The position numbers and the translations under genes were made by a program. 64,000 nt of DNA, taken from Porticoccus hydrocarbonoclasticus MCTG13d (GTDB lineage: Bacteria; Pseudomonadota; Gammaproteobacteria; Pseudomonadales; Porticoccaceae). The stretch spans positions 1,302,001 through 1,366,000 of the forward strand of contig NZ_JQMM01000001.1 of assembly GCF_000744735.1 (NCBI RefSeq). Direction: 5' to 3'. The notes under the pieces were generated by a model. The model ran no database searches. It saw nothing but the letters and a program-made list of their open reading frames with translations, and had not been told where the DNA came from. Below, in pieces: positions 46,764-57,690 of this stretch (within the stretch, counting starts at the first letter, position 1; each line of letters begins with the position of its first letter).

Positions 46764-49427
46764 ATGCGATTTGACCGTTTTACCAGTCATTTGCAAAGTG
46801 CGATATCCGATGCGCAATCGATGGCCGTTGGTCGCGACAATACGGCGCTTGAGCCTGTTCATCTGGTGCTGGCGATGTTGAGCCAGCAGGGTGGTGCCAT
46901 CGGGCCCATGCTCAGTCAGGCGGGCTTTGATCTCGCCGGGTTGAAAGCTGCGCTCACGCATCAACTGGATCAGTTGCCCCGGGTCCAGACTCCGACGGGC
47001 GATATCGCTATTTCTCCCGAGCTGGGACGATTGTTCAATCTGGCAGACAAGCAGGCCCAGCAACAGGGGGATCAATATATTACCAGTGAGGCAGTGCTGT
47101 TGGCGGCCTTCGAGGATAAAGGAGACCTGGGCAAGTCTCTGGCCAAATTTGGCGACAAGAACAAACTGAAAGCGGTGGTGGAAAAAATTCGTGGAGGTGA
47201 AGCAGTGACAGACCCGGAAGCTGAAGGCAGTCGGCAGGCATTGGAAAAATATACCATTGATCTCACTGCCCGTGCCGAGCAGGGCAAACTGGACCCGGTC
47301 ATTGGCCGGGATGACGAAATTCGCCGCACCATTCAGGTATTGCAGCGCCGTACCAAGAACAATCCGGTGCTGATCGGTGAGCCCGGTGTGGGTAAAACCG
47401 CCATTATTGAGGGTCTGGCGCAGCGGGTCGTGAATGGTGAGGTCCCTGAAGGGTTGAAGGACAAGCGCGTGCTATCACTCGATCTGGGTGCACTACTGGC
47501 TGGTGCCAAATTTCGCGGAGATTTTGAAGAGCGTCTCAAGGCGGTACTCAATGAGCTTGGCAAGCAGGAAGGCCGGATCATCCTGTTTATCGATGAGTTG
47601 CACACCATGGTGGGTGCGGGTAAAGCAGAGGGAGCCATGGATGCCGGTAATATGCTCAAGCCCGCCTTGGCGCGTGGCGAACTGCACTGCGTCGGTGCCA
47701 CCACGCTGGATGAATATCGCAAGTACATCGAAAAAGATGCGGCGCTTGAACGGCGTTTTCAGAAAGTTCAGGTGGATGAGCCCAACGAAGAGGACACCAT
47801 CGCCATTCTCCGTGGCTTGAAAGAGCGCTATGAAGTCCACCACGGGGTGGATATCACCGACTCTGCGATTGTCGCCGCTGCCAAATTGTCGCAACGCTAC
47901 ATCACTGATCGCCAGCTGCCGGACAAGGCCATCGACCTAGTTGATGAAGCCGCCAGCCGAATTCGCATGGAGATTGACTCCAAGCCAGAGGAAATGGATC
48001 GTCTTGAGCGCCGCCTGATTCAACTGAAAATGGAGCGCGAGGCAGTCAAAAAAGAAGAGGATGAAGCGTCCCGCAAGCGGCTGGAAAAAATCCAGAAGGA
48101 TATTGAGTCAATCGGTAAGGAATATGCTGATCTAGACGAGATCTGGAAGGCCGAAAAAGCGGCTGTGCAGGGTTCCGCACAGATCAAGAGCGATCTCGAG
48201 CAGGCCCGCATTAATATGGATGCCGCCCGTCGTGCCGGTGACCTGACCAAAATGTCAGAGCTGCAATATGGCCGGATTCCAGAACTGGAAAAGCAGTTGG
48301 CTGCGGCCAGTGAAGCGGAGACCCGCGAGACGCATTTATTGCGCAACAAGGTGACCGAGGAAGAGATTGCCGAGGTGGTTTCCAAATGGACCGGCATCCC
48401 GGTTTCTAAAATGCTGGAGGGGGAGCGAGACAAGCTGTTGCGTATGGAAGATGCTCTGCACAAACGGGTGATCGGTCAGCAGGAAGCCGTGGTGGCGGTG
48501 TCCAATGCAGTACGCCGCAGTCGGGCCGGGTTGTCAGACCCCAACCGACCCAACGGTTCGTTCCTGTTTCTTGGCCCCACCGGGGTGGGCAAAACCGAGC
48601 TTTGCAAGGCGTTGGCCGAATTCCTGTTCGACAGTGTCGATGCCATGGTGCGCATTGATATGTCGGAGTTTATGGAGAAGCATTCGGTAGCAAGACTGGT
48701 GGGTGCTCCCCCCGGTTATGTGGGTTACGAAGAAGGTGGTTACCTGACCGAGGCGGTCAGGCGTCGTCCCTATTCGGTGCTGCTACTGGATGAGGTTGAA
48801 AAAGCACACCCCGACGTATTCAATATTTTGTTACAGGTGTTGGATGACGGTCGACTGACCGATGGTCAGGGACGCACGGTGGATTTTCGCAACACCGTGA
48901 TTGTAATGACTTCCAACCTGGGGTCTGACCGGATTCAGGCGGTGGTGGAAGATCGCTCTTTCGATACCATCAGCTTTGATGAAGGTGCTGGCACGGATCT
49001 GTCGGACGACTCCACCACCAATGAAAACCGCTATCAGGCGATGAAAAATGCAGTGATGGATGTGGTGGAAGGCCATTTTAGGCCAGAATTTATCAACCGG
49101 ATTGATGAAGTGGTGGTGTTTCACCCGCTGGGCAAAGGGCAGATTCGGGGTATTGCCGAAATTCAGCTCGGCCTCCTTAGAAAACGCCTACAGGATCGTG
49201 AGCTGTCGCTGGTTTTGTCGGATGAGGTGATGGACAAGATCTGTGAGGCGGGTTTTGACCCGGTCTACGGGGCCAGACCATTGAAAAGGGCGATACAACA
49301 ATTACTGGAAAATCCTTTGGCGCAATCAGTACTGAGTGGCCAGTTTTCACCAGGGGATGAGATTACTGGGGACCTTGATGGGAGCGATGTCAGGTTTCAC
49401 CGGACTCAGGGCCGTTCATCCGACTGA
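46764..49427 (+). CDS. clpB: ATP-dependent disaggregase ClpB
   Basis: 887 residues. A Clp N-domain, then NBD1 with [15 protein letters not shown] and [10 protein letters not shown], a coiled-coil middle domain (about residues 400-530, Glu/Lys-rich), then NBD2 with [29 protein letters not shown] and a sensor region [10 protein letters not shown]. It unfolds aggregated proteins with DnaK. The ATG at 46764 was chosen because TTGAGG stands 8 bases upstream; a TTG at 46752 is in frame. No internal second start was examined. A sigma-32-like promoter precedes it. Confidence 0.97.
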   Translation: MRFDRFTSHLQSAISDAQSMAVGRDNTALEPVHLVLAMLSQQGGAIGPMLSQAGFDLAGLKAALTHQLDQLPRVQTPTGDIAISPELGRLFNLADKQAQQQGDQYITSEAVLLAAFEDKGDLGKSLAKFGDKNKLKAVVEKIRGGEAVTDPEAEGSRQALEKYTIDLTARAEQGKLDPVIGRDDEIRRTIQVLQRRTKNNPVLIGEPGVGKTAIIEGLAQRVVNGEVPEGLKDKRVLSLDLGALLAGAKFRGDFEERLKAVLNELGKQEGRIILFIDELHTMVGAGKAEGAMDAGNMLKPALARGELHCVGATTLDEYRKYIEKDAALERRFQKVQVDEPNEEDTIAILRGLKERYEVHHGVDITDSAIVAAAKLSQRYITDRQLPDKAIDLVDEAASRIRMEIDSKPEEMDRLERRLIQLKMEREAVKKEEDEASRKRLEKIQKDIESIGKEYADLDEIWKAEKAAVQGSAQIKSDLEQARINMDAARRAGDLTKMSELQYGRIPELEKQLAAASEAETRETHLLRNKVTEEEIAEVVSKWTGIPVSKMLEGERDKLLRMEDALHKRVIGQQEAVVAVSNAVRRSRAGLSDPNRPNGSFLFLGPTGVGKTELCKALAEFLFDSVDAMVRIDMSEFMEKHSVARLVGAPPGYVGYEEGGYLTEAVRRRPYSVLLLDEVEKAHPDVFNILLQVLDDGRLTDGQGRTVDFRNTVIVMTSNLGSDRIQAVVEDRSFDTISFDEGAGTDLSDDSTTNENRYQAMKNAVMDVVEGHFRPEFINRIDEVVVFHPLGKGQIRGIAEIQLGLLRKRLQDRELSLVLSDEVMDKICEAGFDPVYGARPLKRAIQQLLENPLAQSVLSGQFSPGDEITGDLDGSDVRFHRTQGRSSD

Positions 49428-49464
49428 GGGTTTCCTGTTGTCTACAGGTCATCATGGATAATCT

Positions 49465-49492
49465 GCAACCAGCCCGAATCCGGGCTGGTTGC
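49465..49492. terminator. 12-bp hairpin between clpB and the DUF4124 gene
   Basis: GCAACCAGCCCG and CGGGCTGGTTGC are perfectly complementary around the tetraloop AATC. No U-run follows on the plus strand, so it may be a weak or rho-assisted terminator for the convergent genes, or an mRNA-protecting hairpin. Confidence 0.6.
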
Positions 49493-49512
49493 CACACCCA
49501 AACTCAAATCGG

Positions 49513-49968
49513 TTACTGGCAGTTATCCTGAATCATTGTTCGGGACTTTTCTATCCATTCATTTTGCTCTTCTGTACTGAGATAACGAACTTGATCAGTG
49601 TCCGGGTCTTTTACTCTCAGCCTGCTGCCCCTTTGCAGGTTTTCAAGGTTTTCTCTGGCTTTAATACAGTTTTCTCTGGCAAGGGCCACATCTTCGGCGG
49701 TTACCTCTTCAGATTTTTTGGTTTTCAGATCCGGGCTCTTCTCTGATCCGTTGCTTTCAGGTATTTGGTCAGGAGTTGTTGCAGTAACTTCTTTACCTTT
49801 GCCGGGTGTGGGTATTTTTATTATTTCAGCAGGTTGCTCTACGGGCGGTTTTTCAGAAAAGTGCCATGCTCCATCGGCATCCTGCCACTTGTAAACTTTT
49901 GCCGCGTGCAAAGGAAGACACAACGCCATTGTCAGCAGAGTGAGTACGAGGTTGTTGATACCTATCAT
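49513..49968 (-). CDS. DUF4124 domain-containing periplasmic protein
   Basis: 151 residues. A signal peptide (IGINNLVLTLLTMALCLPLHA) is followed by AKVYKWQDADGAWHFSEKPP, the DUF4124 core. A lysine/glutamate-rich segment and a probable short coiled coil follow (EEVTAEDVALARENCIKARENLENLQRGSRL). The ATG at 49968 was used because AAAGG lies upstream and it gives a normal signal peptide; the frame is open back to 50061. The function is unknown, and proteins of this type are common next to type IV pilus or cell-wall genes. Confidence 0.8.
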   Translation of the reverse strand: MIGINNLVLTLLTMALCLPLHAAKVYKWQDADGAWHFSEKPPVEQPAEIIKIPTPGKGKEVTATTPDQIPESNGSEKSPDLKTKKSEEVTAEDVALARENCIKARENLENLQRGSRLRVKDPDTDQVRYLSTEEQNEWIEKSRTMIQDNCQ

Positions 49969-50107
49969 GTCCGTGAACCTTTCATAAACCGTTTGAATCG
50001 GATAAACCCGTATTGATTTTTGTTTATCATAGCGGATTTGGCGGTCGCGTGTTGAGTACAAGCTAGCAGAACGGGGGCTATTTATGGGCGCGGATCACAA
50101 CAACTGC

Positions 50108-50136
50108 TTGACGGGCTGGATCGGAGTAAATAAAGT
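50108..50136 (+). promoter_or_regulatory. Candidate sigma-70 promoter for the ilvIH leader
   Basis: TTGACG (50108-50113), a 17-base spacer and TAAAGT (50131-50136). The expected start near 50143 would give only about 9 bases before the leader ORF, so an additional upstream promoter is possible. Confidence 0.4.
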
Positions 50137-50151
50137 ACCGCTTCTGCGGGC

Positions 50152-50196
50152 ATGCTAATTGTCCGCCAACTGGTTCCATACCAATCTGCCAAGTGA
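50152..50196 (+). CDS. Candidate branched-chain amino acid leader peptide
   Basis: A 14-codon ORF reads MLIVRQLVPYQSAK and ends in TGA. Five of its 13 residues after the Met are Leu, Ile or Val, with Leu-Ile-Val in a row. Its stop lies two bases before a 7-bp inverted repeat that could pair with another (mutually exclusive) structure downstream. It resembles ilvL/ivbL-type attenuation leaders, which stall when charged Leu/Ile/Val tRNA is scarce. The ribosome site is only GCGGG. Support is sequence pattern plus position upstream of ilvIH; it is not proven. Confidence 0.4.
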   Translation: MLIVRQLVPYQSAK

Positions 50197-50386
50197 GCGT
50201 AAACAGCGTTCGCCAGGCGTCCAGACAGGTTTGTTTACCCACAGGCCTGACGCATCGAGTATCACGACCTTAGTCGTCGTCGGTAGCGTAATTGCACTTG
50301 CAGATCTGTGATGTCACAGCGTTTTGTTTGTTTCACCCTGGCGGAGGAACCGACTTTGTGGCTTGTTGATTTTGAGGATTTGCACA

Positions 50387-52126
50387 GTGGAACTACTGTC
50401 TGGCGGTGAAATAGTCATCCGCGCACTGAAAGATGCCGGCGTTAAATACATCTGGGGTTACCCCGGCGGCGCTGCGCTCCATATCTACGACGCCCTGTTC
50501 CAACAAACGGATGTACAGCATATCCTGGTTCGCCATGAGCAGGCCGCTGTTCATGCGGCGGACGGTCACTCCCGTTCTACCGGGGAGGTAGGTGCCGTGC
50601 TGGTCACCTCCGGTCCGGGTGCTACCAATGCCATTACCGGGATCGCTACCGCCTACATGGATTCCATACCTCTGGTGGTTATCTCCGGTCAGGTCCCGAG
50701 AGAGAAAATAGGTGAAGATGCCTTCCAGGAAACGGATATGGTGGGGATTTCCCGCCCTATCGTAAAGCACAGCTTTTTGGTCAAGGATGCCACCGAGATT
50801 GCCGGTGTCATTGCCAAGGCCTTCTATATCGCTGGCTCGGGCCGACCGGGCCCGGTTGTTGTCGATATCCCGAAGGATGTGACAGACCCCAATCACCGGG
50901 TGCCTTACGAATACCCTGAAAAAGTCAAAATCCGCTCTTACCAGCCCACCAGTAAGGGGCACTCCGGTCAGATCAAGCGGGCCATTAAAACACTGCTGGG
51001 GGCCAAGCGTCCGATTATCTACAGCGGTGGCGGGGTGATTCTGGGCGAGGCCTCCTCCCAATTAACGGAATTGGCACGGCTGATCAATGCGCCGGTTACC
51101 AATACTCTGATGGGCCTGGGTGCTTTCCCGGGCTCAGATCCCCAGTTTGTTGGCATGCTCGGTATGCACGGCACTTTTGAAGCCAATACGGCAATGCATC
51201 ACGCCGATGTGATTCTGGCCGTCGGTGCTCGTTTTGATGATCGGGTAACCAACACAACCGGCAAGTTCTGCCCCTCTGCAACAATCATCCATATCGATGT
51301 GGATCCAACATCGATCGCCAAAACCATCAAGGCGGATATTCCGATTGTCGGTGCCTGCGATGTGGTGCTGCGGGAAATGGTTGATCAGCTGCAGGACAGT
51401 GGCAAGCGGCTGGATGATGAAGCGATGGCAGACTGGTGGAAGCAGATCAATGAATGGCGCGACCGTCACGGTATTTATACCCAGTCCCGCTATGAAGCCA
51501 GTGGCGGCAATATTATCAAGCCGCAGGACGTTATCAAGTCGTTGTATCGGGCCACCGGCGGCGACGCCTTTGTCACATCCGATGTGGGACAACACCAGAT
51601 GTTCGCAGCCCAGTATTACCTGTTCGACCAGCCGCGCCGCTGGATCAACTCCGGTGGGCTTGGCACCATGGGTTTCGGCTTGCCTGCTGCCATGGGAGTG
51701 CAGCTGGCTCACCCCGATGCCATGGTGGCCTGTGTCACTGGAGAGGGTAGCATCCAGATGTGCATTCAGGAGTTGTCCACCTGTACCCAGTACGGGTTGC
51801 CGATCAAGATTATCAATCTGAATAACCAGGCGCTGGGCATGGTGCGTCAATGGCAGGATATGCAGTACAGCAGTCGTTACTCCTCCAGCCTCTACGAAGA
51901 TTCACTGCCGGATTTCATCAAACTGGCTGAAGCCTATGGCCACGTGGGTATCAAGGTTACCCGGTTCGATGAGCTGGACCAGAAAATGGAAGAGTGTTTC
52001 AGTCTCAAGGATCGTGTTGTGTTTATGGACATTTACGTCGACCGTTCTGAGCATGTGTATCCCATGCTGGTAGCACCGAACGGTTCCATGCGTGATATGT
52101 GGTTGAGTAAGACGGAGCGCACCTGA
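50387..52126 (+). CDS. ilvI: Acetolactate synthase large subunit
   Basis: 579 residues from the GTG at 50387, beginning [14 protein letters not shown], which matches the Pseudomonas IlvI start. The frame is open to 50324, but nothing conserved lies there. [17 protein letters not shown] holds the catalytic Glu. [22 protein letters not shown] is conserved. The thiamine diphosphate motif reads [12 protein letters not shown] (GEG where E. coli has GDG) with [10 protein letters not shown] supplying the Asn ligand. It condenses pyruvate (or pyruvate with 2-ketobutyrate) in Val/Leu/Ile synthesis. It overlaps ilvH by one base (TGATG). Confidence 0.95.
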   Translation: MELLSGGEIVIRALKDAGVKYIWGYPGGAALHIYDALFQQTDVQHILVRHEQAAVHAADGHSRSTGEVGAVLVTSGPGATNAITGIATAYMDSIPLVVISGQVPREKIGEDAFQETDMVGISRPIVKHSFLVKDATEIAGVIAKAFYIAGSGRPGPVVVDIPKDVTDPNHRVPYEYPEKVKIRSYQPTSKGHSGQIKRAIKTLLGAKRPIIYSGGGVILGEASSQLTELARLINAPVTNTLMGLGAFPGSDPQFVGMLGMHGTFEANTAMHHADVILAVGARFDDRVTNTTGKFCPSATIIHIDVDPTSIAKTIKADIPIVGACDVVLREMVDQLQDSGKRLDDEAMADWWKQINEWRDRHGIYTQSRYEASGGNIIKPQDVIKSLYRATGGDAFVTSDVGQHQMFAAQYYLFDQPRRWINSGGLGTMGFGLPAAMGVQLAHPDAMVACVTGEGSIQMCIQELSTCTQYGLPIKIINLNNQALGMVRQWQDMQYSSRYSSSLYEDSLPDFIKLAEAYGHVGIKVTRFDELDQKMEECFSLKDRVVFMDIYVDRSEHVYPMLVAPNGSMRDMWLSKTERT

Positions 52127-52617
52127 TGAGACGCATAATTTCAGTTTTGATGGAAAACGAACCGGGAGCGCTGTCGCGGGTGGTGGGTCTTTTTTCCCAG
52201 CGCGGTTATAACATTGATACATTGACAGTGGCCCCCACTGATGATCAGACGTTGTCGCGACTGACGTTGACGACCCACGGCAACGATCAGGTAATTGAAC
52301 AGATTACCAAGCATCTCCACAAATTGATTGATGTGGTCAAGGTGGTGGATCTTACCGAAGGCCCGCATATTGAACGCGAGTTGATGCTTCTCAAGGTGAA
52401 GGCTTCCGGTCCGCAACGCGCCGAAATCAAGCGCTGCGTGGACATTTTTCGCGGGCAGATTATCGATGTGAGTGCCAATGCTTATACGGTACAGATTGTC
52501 GGTAACAGTGATAAACTCGACGCCTTCATTCAGGCGGTTGCAGGTGCGGAGATACTTGAGGTCGTGCGCTCCGGCGTATCCGGGTTGGCCCGGGGGGAAA
52601 AAGCACTGCGACTTTAA
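52126..52617 (+). CDS. ilvH: Acetolactate synthase small (regulatory) subunit
   Basis: 163 residues. An N-terminal ACT domain (RRIISVLMENEPGALSRVVGLFSQRGYNIDTLTVAPT) confers valine feedback inhibition. The C-terminal domain (RELMLLKVKASGPQRAEIKRCVDIFRGQIIDVS) binds IlvI. It follows ilvI with a one-base overlap, the standard ilvIH operon. Confidence 0.97.
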   Translation: MRRIISVLMENEPGALSRVVGLFSQRGYNIDTLTVAPTDDQTLSRLTLTTHGNDQVIEQITKHLHKLIDVVKVVDLTEGPHIERELMLLKVKASGPQRAEIKRCVDIFRGQIIDVSANAYTVQIVGNSDKLDAFIQAVAGAEILEVVRSGVSGLARGEKALRL

Positions 52618-52654
52618 GCTCTTTTACGCAGAATGTCAGGGTGGCTAAAAATGA

Positions 52655-53722
<1,068 letters not shown>

Positions 53723-53741
53723 CGGGTCTGTTTCAGCCGAG

Positions 53742-53769
53742 AAAACCGCGCCCTGGCGCGGTTTTTTTG
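53742..53769 (+). terminator. Rho-independent terminator of ilvC
   Basis: AAAACCGCGCC (53742-53752) pairs with GGCGCGGTTTT (53755-53765) and is followed by further T residues. Confidence 0.9.
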
Positions 53770-53855
53770 TTGCAGCCGTCGATTTTTAATAAGATGGTTT
53801 TTTCCGTAAAAACAACACACCATATACCACTGACAGTCAATGCTGAGGCGAAAAG

Positions 53856-54641
53856 ATGACGGACAACGAAAAACAGGAAACGGTCCCTGAGAACACCGGT
53901 TCCGGGCAGGAAATGCCGGTCGGGAGCCCAGAGCCCGCACGCCATAGAGGCATCTATTTGCTTCCAAACCTGTTTACTACCGGCGCGCTTTTTAGTGGCT
54001 TCTATGCGATTCTGGCAGGGATGGACGGCAAGTTTCAGGCGGCCGCCATAGCCATTTTCGTTGCCATGATTTTTGATGGTCTGGACGGGCTTATCGCCAG
54101 AATGACCAATACGTCCAGCGAATTTGGGGTTCAGTACGATAGTCTTTCTGACATGGTGTCTTTTGGTGTGGCTCCCGCCATTGTCGTGTTTAGCTGGATG
54201 CTCGATGAAGTGGGCAGAATCGGCTGGGCCGCCGCCTTTATTTATGCATCCTGTGCGGCGTTTCGTCTGGCGCGCTTCAATACCCAGGTAGACCTGGTAG
54301 ACAAGCGTTATTTTATTGGGATTGCCAGCCCGACAGGGGCAGCTCTGGTGGCAGCCATGGTGTGGAGCGGCTTTGATGCCGAGCCATCCACCGAGTTGGC
54401 ACTGTTGGCCGCGTTGGTCACCGCTGTGGCGGGCCTGCTGATGGTATCAAATCTTCGTTACCGCAGTCTCAAAGGCCTGGACCTGAAGGGCAAAGTACCC
54501 TTTGTGGTGATTTTTGGCATCGCCATGGCGCTGGTCATTATTTTGATTGATCCACCTCGAATCCTGTTCCTGCTTGCTGTGGCGTATTCGTTGTCCGGGC
54601 CACTCGAGTGGCTGTGGCATAAAAAAAGCGAGCGGGGATAG
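53856..54641 (+). CDS. pssA: CDP-diacylglycerol-serine O-phosphatidyltransferase
   Basis: 261 residues with about eight hydrophobic segments. The CDP-alcohol phosphatidyltransferase motif DG-x2-AR-x8-G-x3-D-x3-D is present as DGLIARMTNTSSEFGVQYDSLSD. This is the membrane-bound (Bacillus/Pseudomonas type) PssA that makes phosphatidylserine, the precursor of phosphatidylethanolamine. The first 25 residues are a charged, poorly conserved tail. The position after ilvC matches Pseudomonas. Confidence 0.94.
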   Translation: MTDNEKQETVPENTGSGQEMPVGSPEPARHRGIYLLPNLFTTGALFSGFYAILAGMDGKFQAAAIAIFVAMIFDGLDGLIARMTNTSSEFGVQYDSLSDMVSFGVAPAIVVFSWMLDEVGRIGWAAAFIYASCAAFRLARFNTQVDLVDKRYFIGIASPTGAALVAAMVWSGFDAEPSTELALLAALVTAVAGLLMVSNLRYRSLKGLDLKGKVPFVVIFGIAMALVIILIDPPRILFLLAVAYSLSGPLEWLWHKKSERG

Positions 54642-54961
54642 GATAAGGGTGTCTCTGGTTCAGGGGCTGGGGGAAAGCAGTGGTTGGCAAAAAATGGAAA
54701 ACCTGATTGAATAAACAGAGGGTTTCCAGGTCGGTCTTTAATGTGACCAAGAACGTGTATCACACAAGAACAGTGCAGCGACAGCAGGGTATCTTGCCCC
54801 ACTGTGCCGTTACGCATGTGCTGCTCCTGCCCTGAGGGGCAACGATTCTTTTTCCGGTTTTACTAATTCCTGTTTGCAAATATCTCCCTCCGTGCGGAGA
54901 ATTCGCGTAATTATTTTGTCCTGTCCCGAGGGATGGGGCGGATTATCTGGAGCAGCAAGTC
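54642..54961. other. 320-base region before leuA with a possible leucine leader
   Basis: No ordinary gene. A short frame (TTG 54794 to TGA 54833-54835, AGGG just upstream) reads MPHCAVTHVLLLP with three consecutive Leu codons. The stop overlaps a small hairpin (TGCCC/GGGCA, about 54828-54841), and a T-rich stretch begins 7 bases later. The remaining sequence shows short inverted repeats (CTCCG/CGGAG, 54889-54900) only. A ribosome site GGAG stands before the leuA ATG. Confidence 0.35.
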
Positions 54962-56509
54962 ATGGATAAACAACAGTTGGTAATTTTTGATACGACCTTG
55001 CGCGATGGTGAGCAAAGTCCGGGCGCTTCCATGACCAGGGAGGAGAAACTCCGAGTCGCCAAGGCGCTGGAGAAACTTCGAGTGGATGTTATTGAGGCGG
55101 GTTTTGCGGTATCGAGTCAGGGAGATTTTGAAGCCGTCAAATCCATAGCCGACACCATCAAAGATTCGACGGTATGCAGCTTGGCGCGGACTACCCACGT
55201 GGATATTGAGCGCGCGGCAGAGGCGTTGAAAAATGCCCGCTCGGCACGCATTCACACCTTTATCGCCACGTCCCCGATCCATATGAAATATAAATTGCAG
55301 ATGACCCCTGATCAGGTGGTTGAGCAGGCAGTCTCCGCTGTGAAACTCGCCCGCAACAAGGTCGGTGATGTGGAATTTTCACTGGAGGATGCCAGTCGTT
55401 CTGAATTTGATTTTATGTGTCGTATCATCGAACAGGTGATCAATGCCGGTGCCCGCACGATCAACCTCCCCGATACGGTGGGTTACGGTTTTCCTGCGGA
55501 ATATGCCGATACTATTGGCCGCCTGATTGCCGCAGTGCCGAATGCAGATAAGGCAATTTTTTCTGTACATTGCCACAATGACCTCGGTCTGGCGGTTGCC
55601 AACTCCCTCGCTGCCGTCATGCAAGGCGCAAGGCAGATCGAGTGCACCATTAATGGTTTGGGTGAGCGCGCCGGCAACGCTGCGCTGGAAGAAATTGTCA
55701 TGGCAGTGCGCACCCGCAAGGATATCTTTCCGGTGGAGACTCACATTGATACTACGCAGATCGTCGCTACCTCACGCCTGGTATCTAGTATCACCGGATT
55801 CCCTGTTCAGCCGAACAAAGCCATCGTTGGTGCGAATGCATTTGCACACGAGTCGGGCATTCATCAGGACGGTGTGCTGAAATACCGTGAAACCTACGAA
55901 ATTATGAAGGCACAGGATGTGGGCTGGAGTACCAACAAGATTGTACTGGGCAAGTTGTCCGGGCGAGCTGCGTTCTCTTCAAGGCTTGACGCGCTCGGTA
56001 TTCAGTTCGACAGCAAGACAGTGATGAATGAAGCCTTTCTGCGATTTAAGGAATTGGCGGACAAGAAGCGTGAAATTTACGACGAGGATCTGCAGGCACT
56101 GGTTTCCGAAATACAGGTCAAGGAAGATGGTATTGAGCATATTATCCTGGGTGATCTGGCGGTAACGACCAAGACCGGGCAGCTGCCCAACGCGGCGTTA
56201 AGTCTGACCTACAAGGGTGAGCATTATCGCACGTCAGCGGATGGCGATGGCCCGGTGGATGCCGTGTTCAAGGCGATCGAAAAGCTGATCAATAGCCAGG
56301 CCGAACTCAAATTGTATCTGGTGAACGCTGTTACCGAGGGAACCGACTCTCAGGGCGAAGTCACTGTGAGGCTCGAAAAGGGGGGGCGTATCGTCAATGG
56401 ACAGGGGGCCGATACCGATATTCTGGTGGCCAGTGCCAGAGCTTACCTGAATGCACTAAGTGTGCTGGAGAATCCCGACCGACTGCACCCGCAGTTGGGC
56501 GGGGTATAG
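54962..56509 (+). CDS. leuA: 2-isopropylmalate synthase
   Basis: 515 residues (E. coli LeuA 523). The catalytic TIM barrel starts with [22 protein letters not shown]; metal-binding HCHND is in [16 protein letters not shown], and [20 protein letters not shown] supports LeuA over homocitrate or citramalate synthase. The C-terminal LeuA dimer domain (about residues 390-510) binds leucine for feedback inhibition. It condenses 2-ketoisovalerate with acetyl-CoA. Confidence 0.95.
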   Translation: MDKQQLVIFDTTLRDGEQSPGASMTREEKLRVAKALEKLRVDVIEAGFAVSSQGDFEAVKSIADTIKDSTVCSLARTTHVDIERAAEALKNARSARIHTFIATSPIHMKYKLQMTPDQVVEQAVSAVKLARNKVGDVEFSLEDASRSEFDFMCRIIEQVINAGARTINLPDTVGYGFPAEYADTIGRLIAAVPNADKAIFSVHCHNDLGLAVANSLAAVMQGARQIECTINGLGERAGNAALEEIVMAVRTRKDIFPVETHIDTTQIVATSRLVSSITGFPVQPNKAIVGANAFAHESGIHQDGVLKYRETYEIMKAQDVGWSTNKIVLGKLSGRAAFSSRLDALGIQFDSKTVMNEAFLRFKELADKKREIYDEDLQALVSEIQVKEDGIEHIILGDLAVTTKTGQLPNAALSLTYKGEHYRTSADGDGPVDAVFKAIEKLINSQAELKLYLVNAVTEGTDSQGEVTVRLEKGGRIVNGQGADTDILVASARAYLNALSVLENPDRLHPQLGGV

Positions 56510-56514
56510 CGTTG

Positions 56515-57195
56515 ATGCCTGTATCCCGGGAGCTGCGTGACTGGTATCTCAGTACCCTGGGTGTTGTACAGTATCGGCCCAGAGATACTGAGCCCGTTGC
56601 GCTGGATCTTCATTTGGAAACCGTCACAGAAGTGGCAAATACCGTCCCGCCTGAAGTTATCGTTGCCCTGCCAGAGAACCCCGAATTGCCGGGGGCCGAA
56701 AACGAACTGACGGATTTGCAAGAGGAGCAGATCGGCAGTTTCCGGCTGGCTTGCTGGCAACCCAGCGATGACTTACTGGTTATCAACGGGTTGGCGCCGG
56801 GCAGCGTACCCCTTCAGGAGGAATCCGGTCTGCTTGCCAATATAATCCGGGCAATTGGTCGTCTCGGTGATGTACTTACATCGCCCCAATTGATTGACTG
56901 GCCCCCTTCTACGGCAGATCAAACCGACAGATCAGGCGCAGAGGAGATGCTGTCAGTGTTCGTGGAAGCCCGTGTCAAAAAGCAGGGTGTGCTTTGGGTT
57001 TTGTTGATGGGTGAATTGCCTTCAGCGCTGCTGCTGCCCTCAAGGTCAGTCTGCTCACTATCTGTGGGTCAGATGGAAGAATTACCCGGAGGTGCCCGGG
57101 CTATCGTCACCCCAAGTCTACAGGAGTTACTAAATACTCCCGAGCTTAAAAGCGAAACCTGGCGAGCCATTCGGGTGATGAGCCATCAACCATGA
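56515..57195 (+). CDS. Probable DNA polymerase III psi subunit-like protein (HolD family), enlarged
   Basis: 226 residues, no close family assignable at sight. The N-terminus SRELRDWYLSTLGVVQYRP resembles E. coli HolD SRRDWQLQQLGITQWSLRRP. The end LSVGQMEELPGGARAIVTPSLQELL, then NTPELKSETWRAI, is similar to HolD LTPEKIAMLPQGS and ASPALTDLRANPTARAALWQQI. About 90 residues in between are additional (HolD is about 137 residues). In E. coli holD precedes rimI directly, as here (four-base overlap with rimI). HolD links the clamp loader to SSB through chi. This identification is my inference from motif and synteny. Confidence 0.55.
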   Translation: MPVSRELRDWYLSTLGVVQYRPRDTEPVALDLHLETVTEVANTVPPEVIVALPENPELPGAENELTDLQEEQIGSFRLACWQPSDDLLVINGLAPGSVPLQEESGLLANIIRAIGRLGDVLTSPQLIDWPPSTADQTDRSGAEEMLSVFVEARVKKQGVLWVLLMGELPSALLLPSRSVCSLSVGQMEELPGGARAIVTPSLQELLNTPELKSETWRAIRVMSHQP

Positions 57196-57641
57196 TCCCT
57201 CTGATTCGCAACATGCTGGCCGCTGACCTGCCGTTGATCGCAGCCATTGAGCAACAGGTGACGCCCCATCCCTGGCGTGAATCCCAGTTCAGGGAGAGCC
57301 TCGATAAACACCAGTGCCTGACCATGGTCCTGCAGAACCAGTTGGTGGGTTATGCCGTTTATACGATTGTGCTCGGCGAAGCAGAGATTCTGAATATTGC
57401 GATAGGGCGGGATTACCAGGGGCGGGGTTACGGCCGACGATTTCTCAATCACCTGATTGACCTGATGACTGACCGGGCTGAACGATTGTTTCTCGAGGTT
57501 CGTGTCACGAATGAGCCGGCTGTGGCGCTGTATCAGGACGTGGGTCTGGTGGAAATCTGCCTGCGCAAAAACTATTACCAGAACGATACCGGACAGGAAG
57601 ATGCCATTGTTATGGCAATGGATTTCACTGGTTTTCAGTGA
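57192..57641 (+). CDS. rimI: Ribosomal protein S18 alanine N-acetyltransferase
   Basis: 149 residues, a GNAT fold. The acetyl-CoA loop is IGRDYQGRGYGRRFLNHLI (QGRGYG motif), followed by FLEVRVTNEPAVALYQDVGLVEICLRKNYY, which is characteristic of RimI. It acetylates the N-terminus of S18. The ATG overlaps the upstream gene by four bases (ATGA). Confidence 0.92.
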   Translation: MIPLIRNMLAADLPLIAAIEQQVTPHPWRESQFRESLDKHQCLTMVLQNQLVGYAVYTIVLGEAEILNIAIGRDYQGRGYGRRFLNHLIDLMTDRAERLFLEVRVTNEPAVALYQDVGLVEICLRKNYYQNDTGQEDAIVMAMDFTGFQ

Positions 57642-57690
57642 GTGCCAGTCTCGTTGAATGTCTAATCTGTTACTTGGTTCCCTTTAAAAA

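Larger units (their letters stand above)
49969..50386. other. 418-base region upstream of ilvIH with leader-like elements
   Basis: It holds no ordinary gene. It contains a TTGACG/TAAAGT promoter candidate (50108-50136), a 14-codon Leu/Ile/Val-rich ORF (50152-50196), inverted repeats GTAAACA/TGTTTAC (50199-50205, 50232-50238), and overlapping repeats that could form an alternative stem (GCGT and CAGG at 50217-50229 with CCTGACGC at 50246-50253). A small hairpin (50306-50319) follows before a T-rich stretch. The first bases (49969-50061) are the 5' region of the DUF4124 gene. Confidence 0.5.

Noticed and set aside
50306-50319. CTGTGATGTCACAG as a CRP site
   Set aside because: The half-sites are separated by only two bases rather than six.
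50312-50410. Short [21 protein letters not shown] overlapping the ilvI start
   Set aside because: It has no ribosome site, is not rich in Leu/Ile/Val and runs out of frame through the ilvI start; treated as chance.
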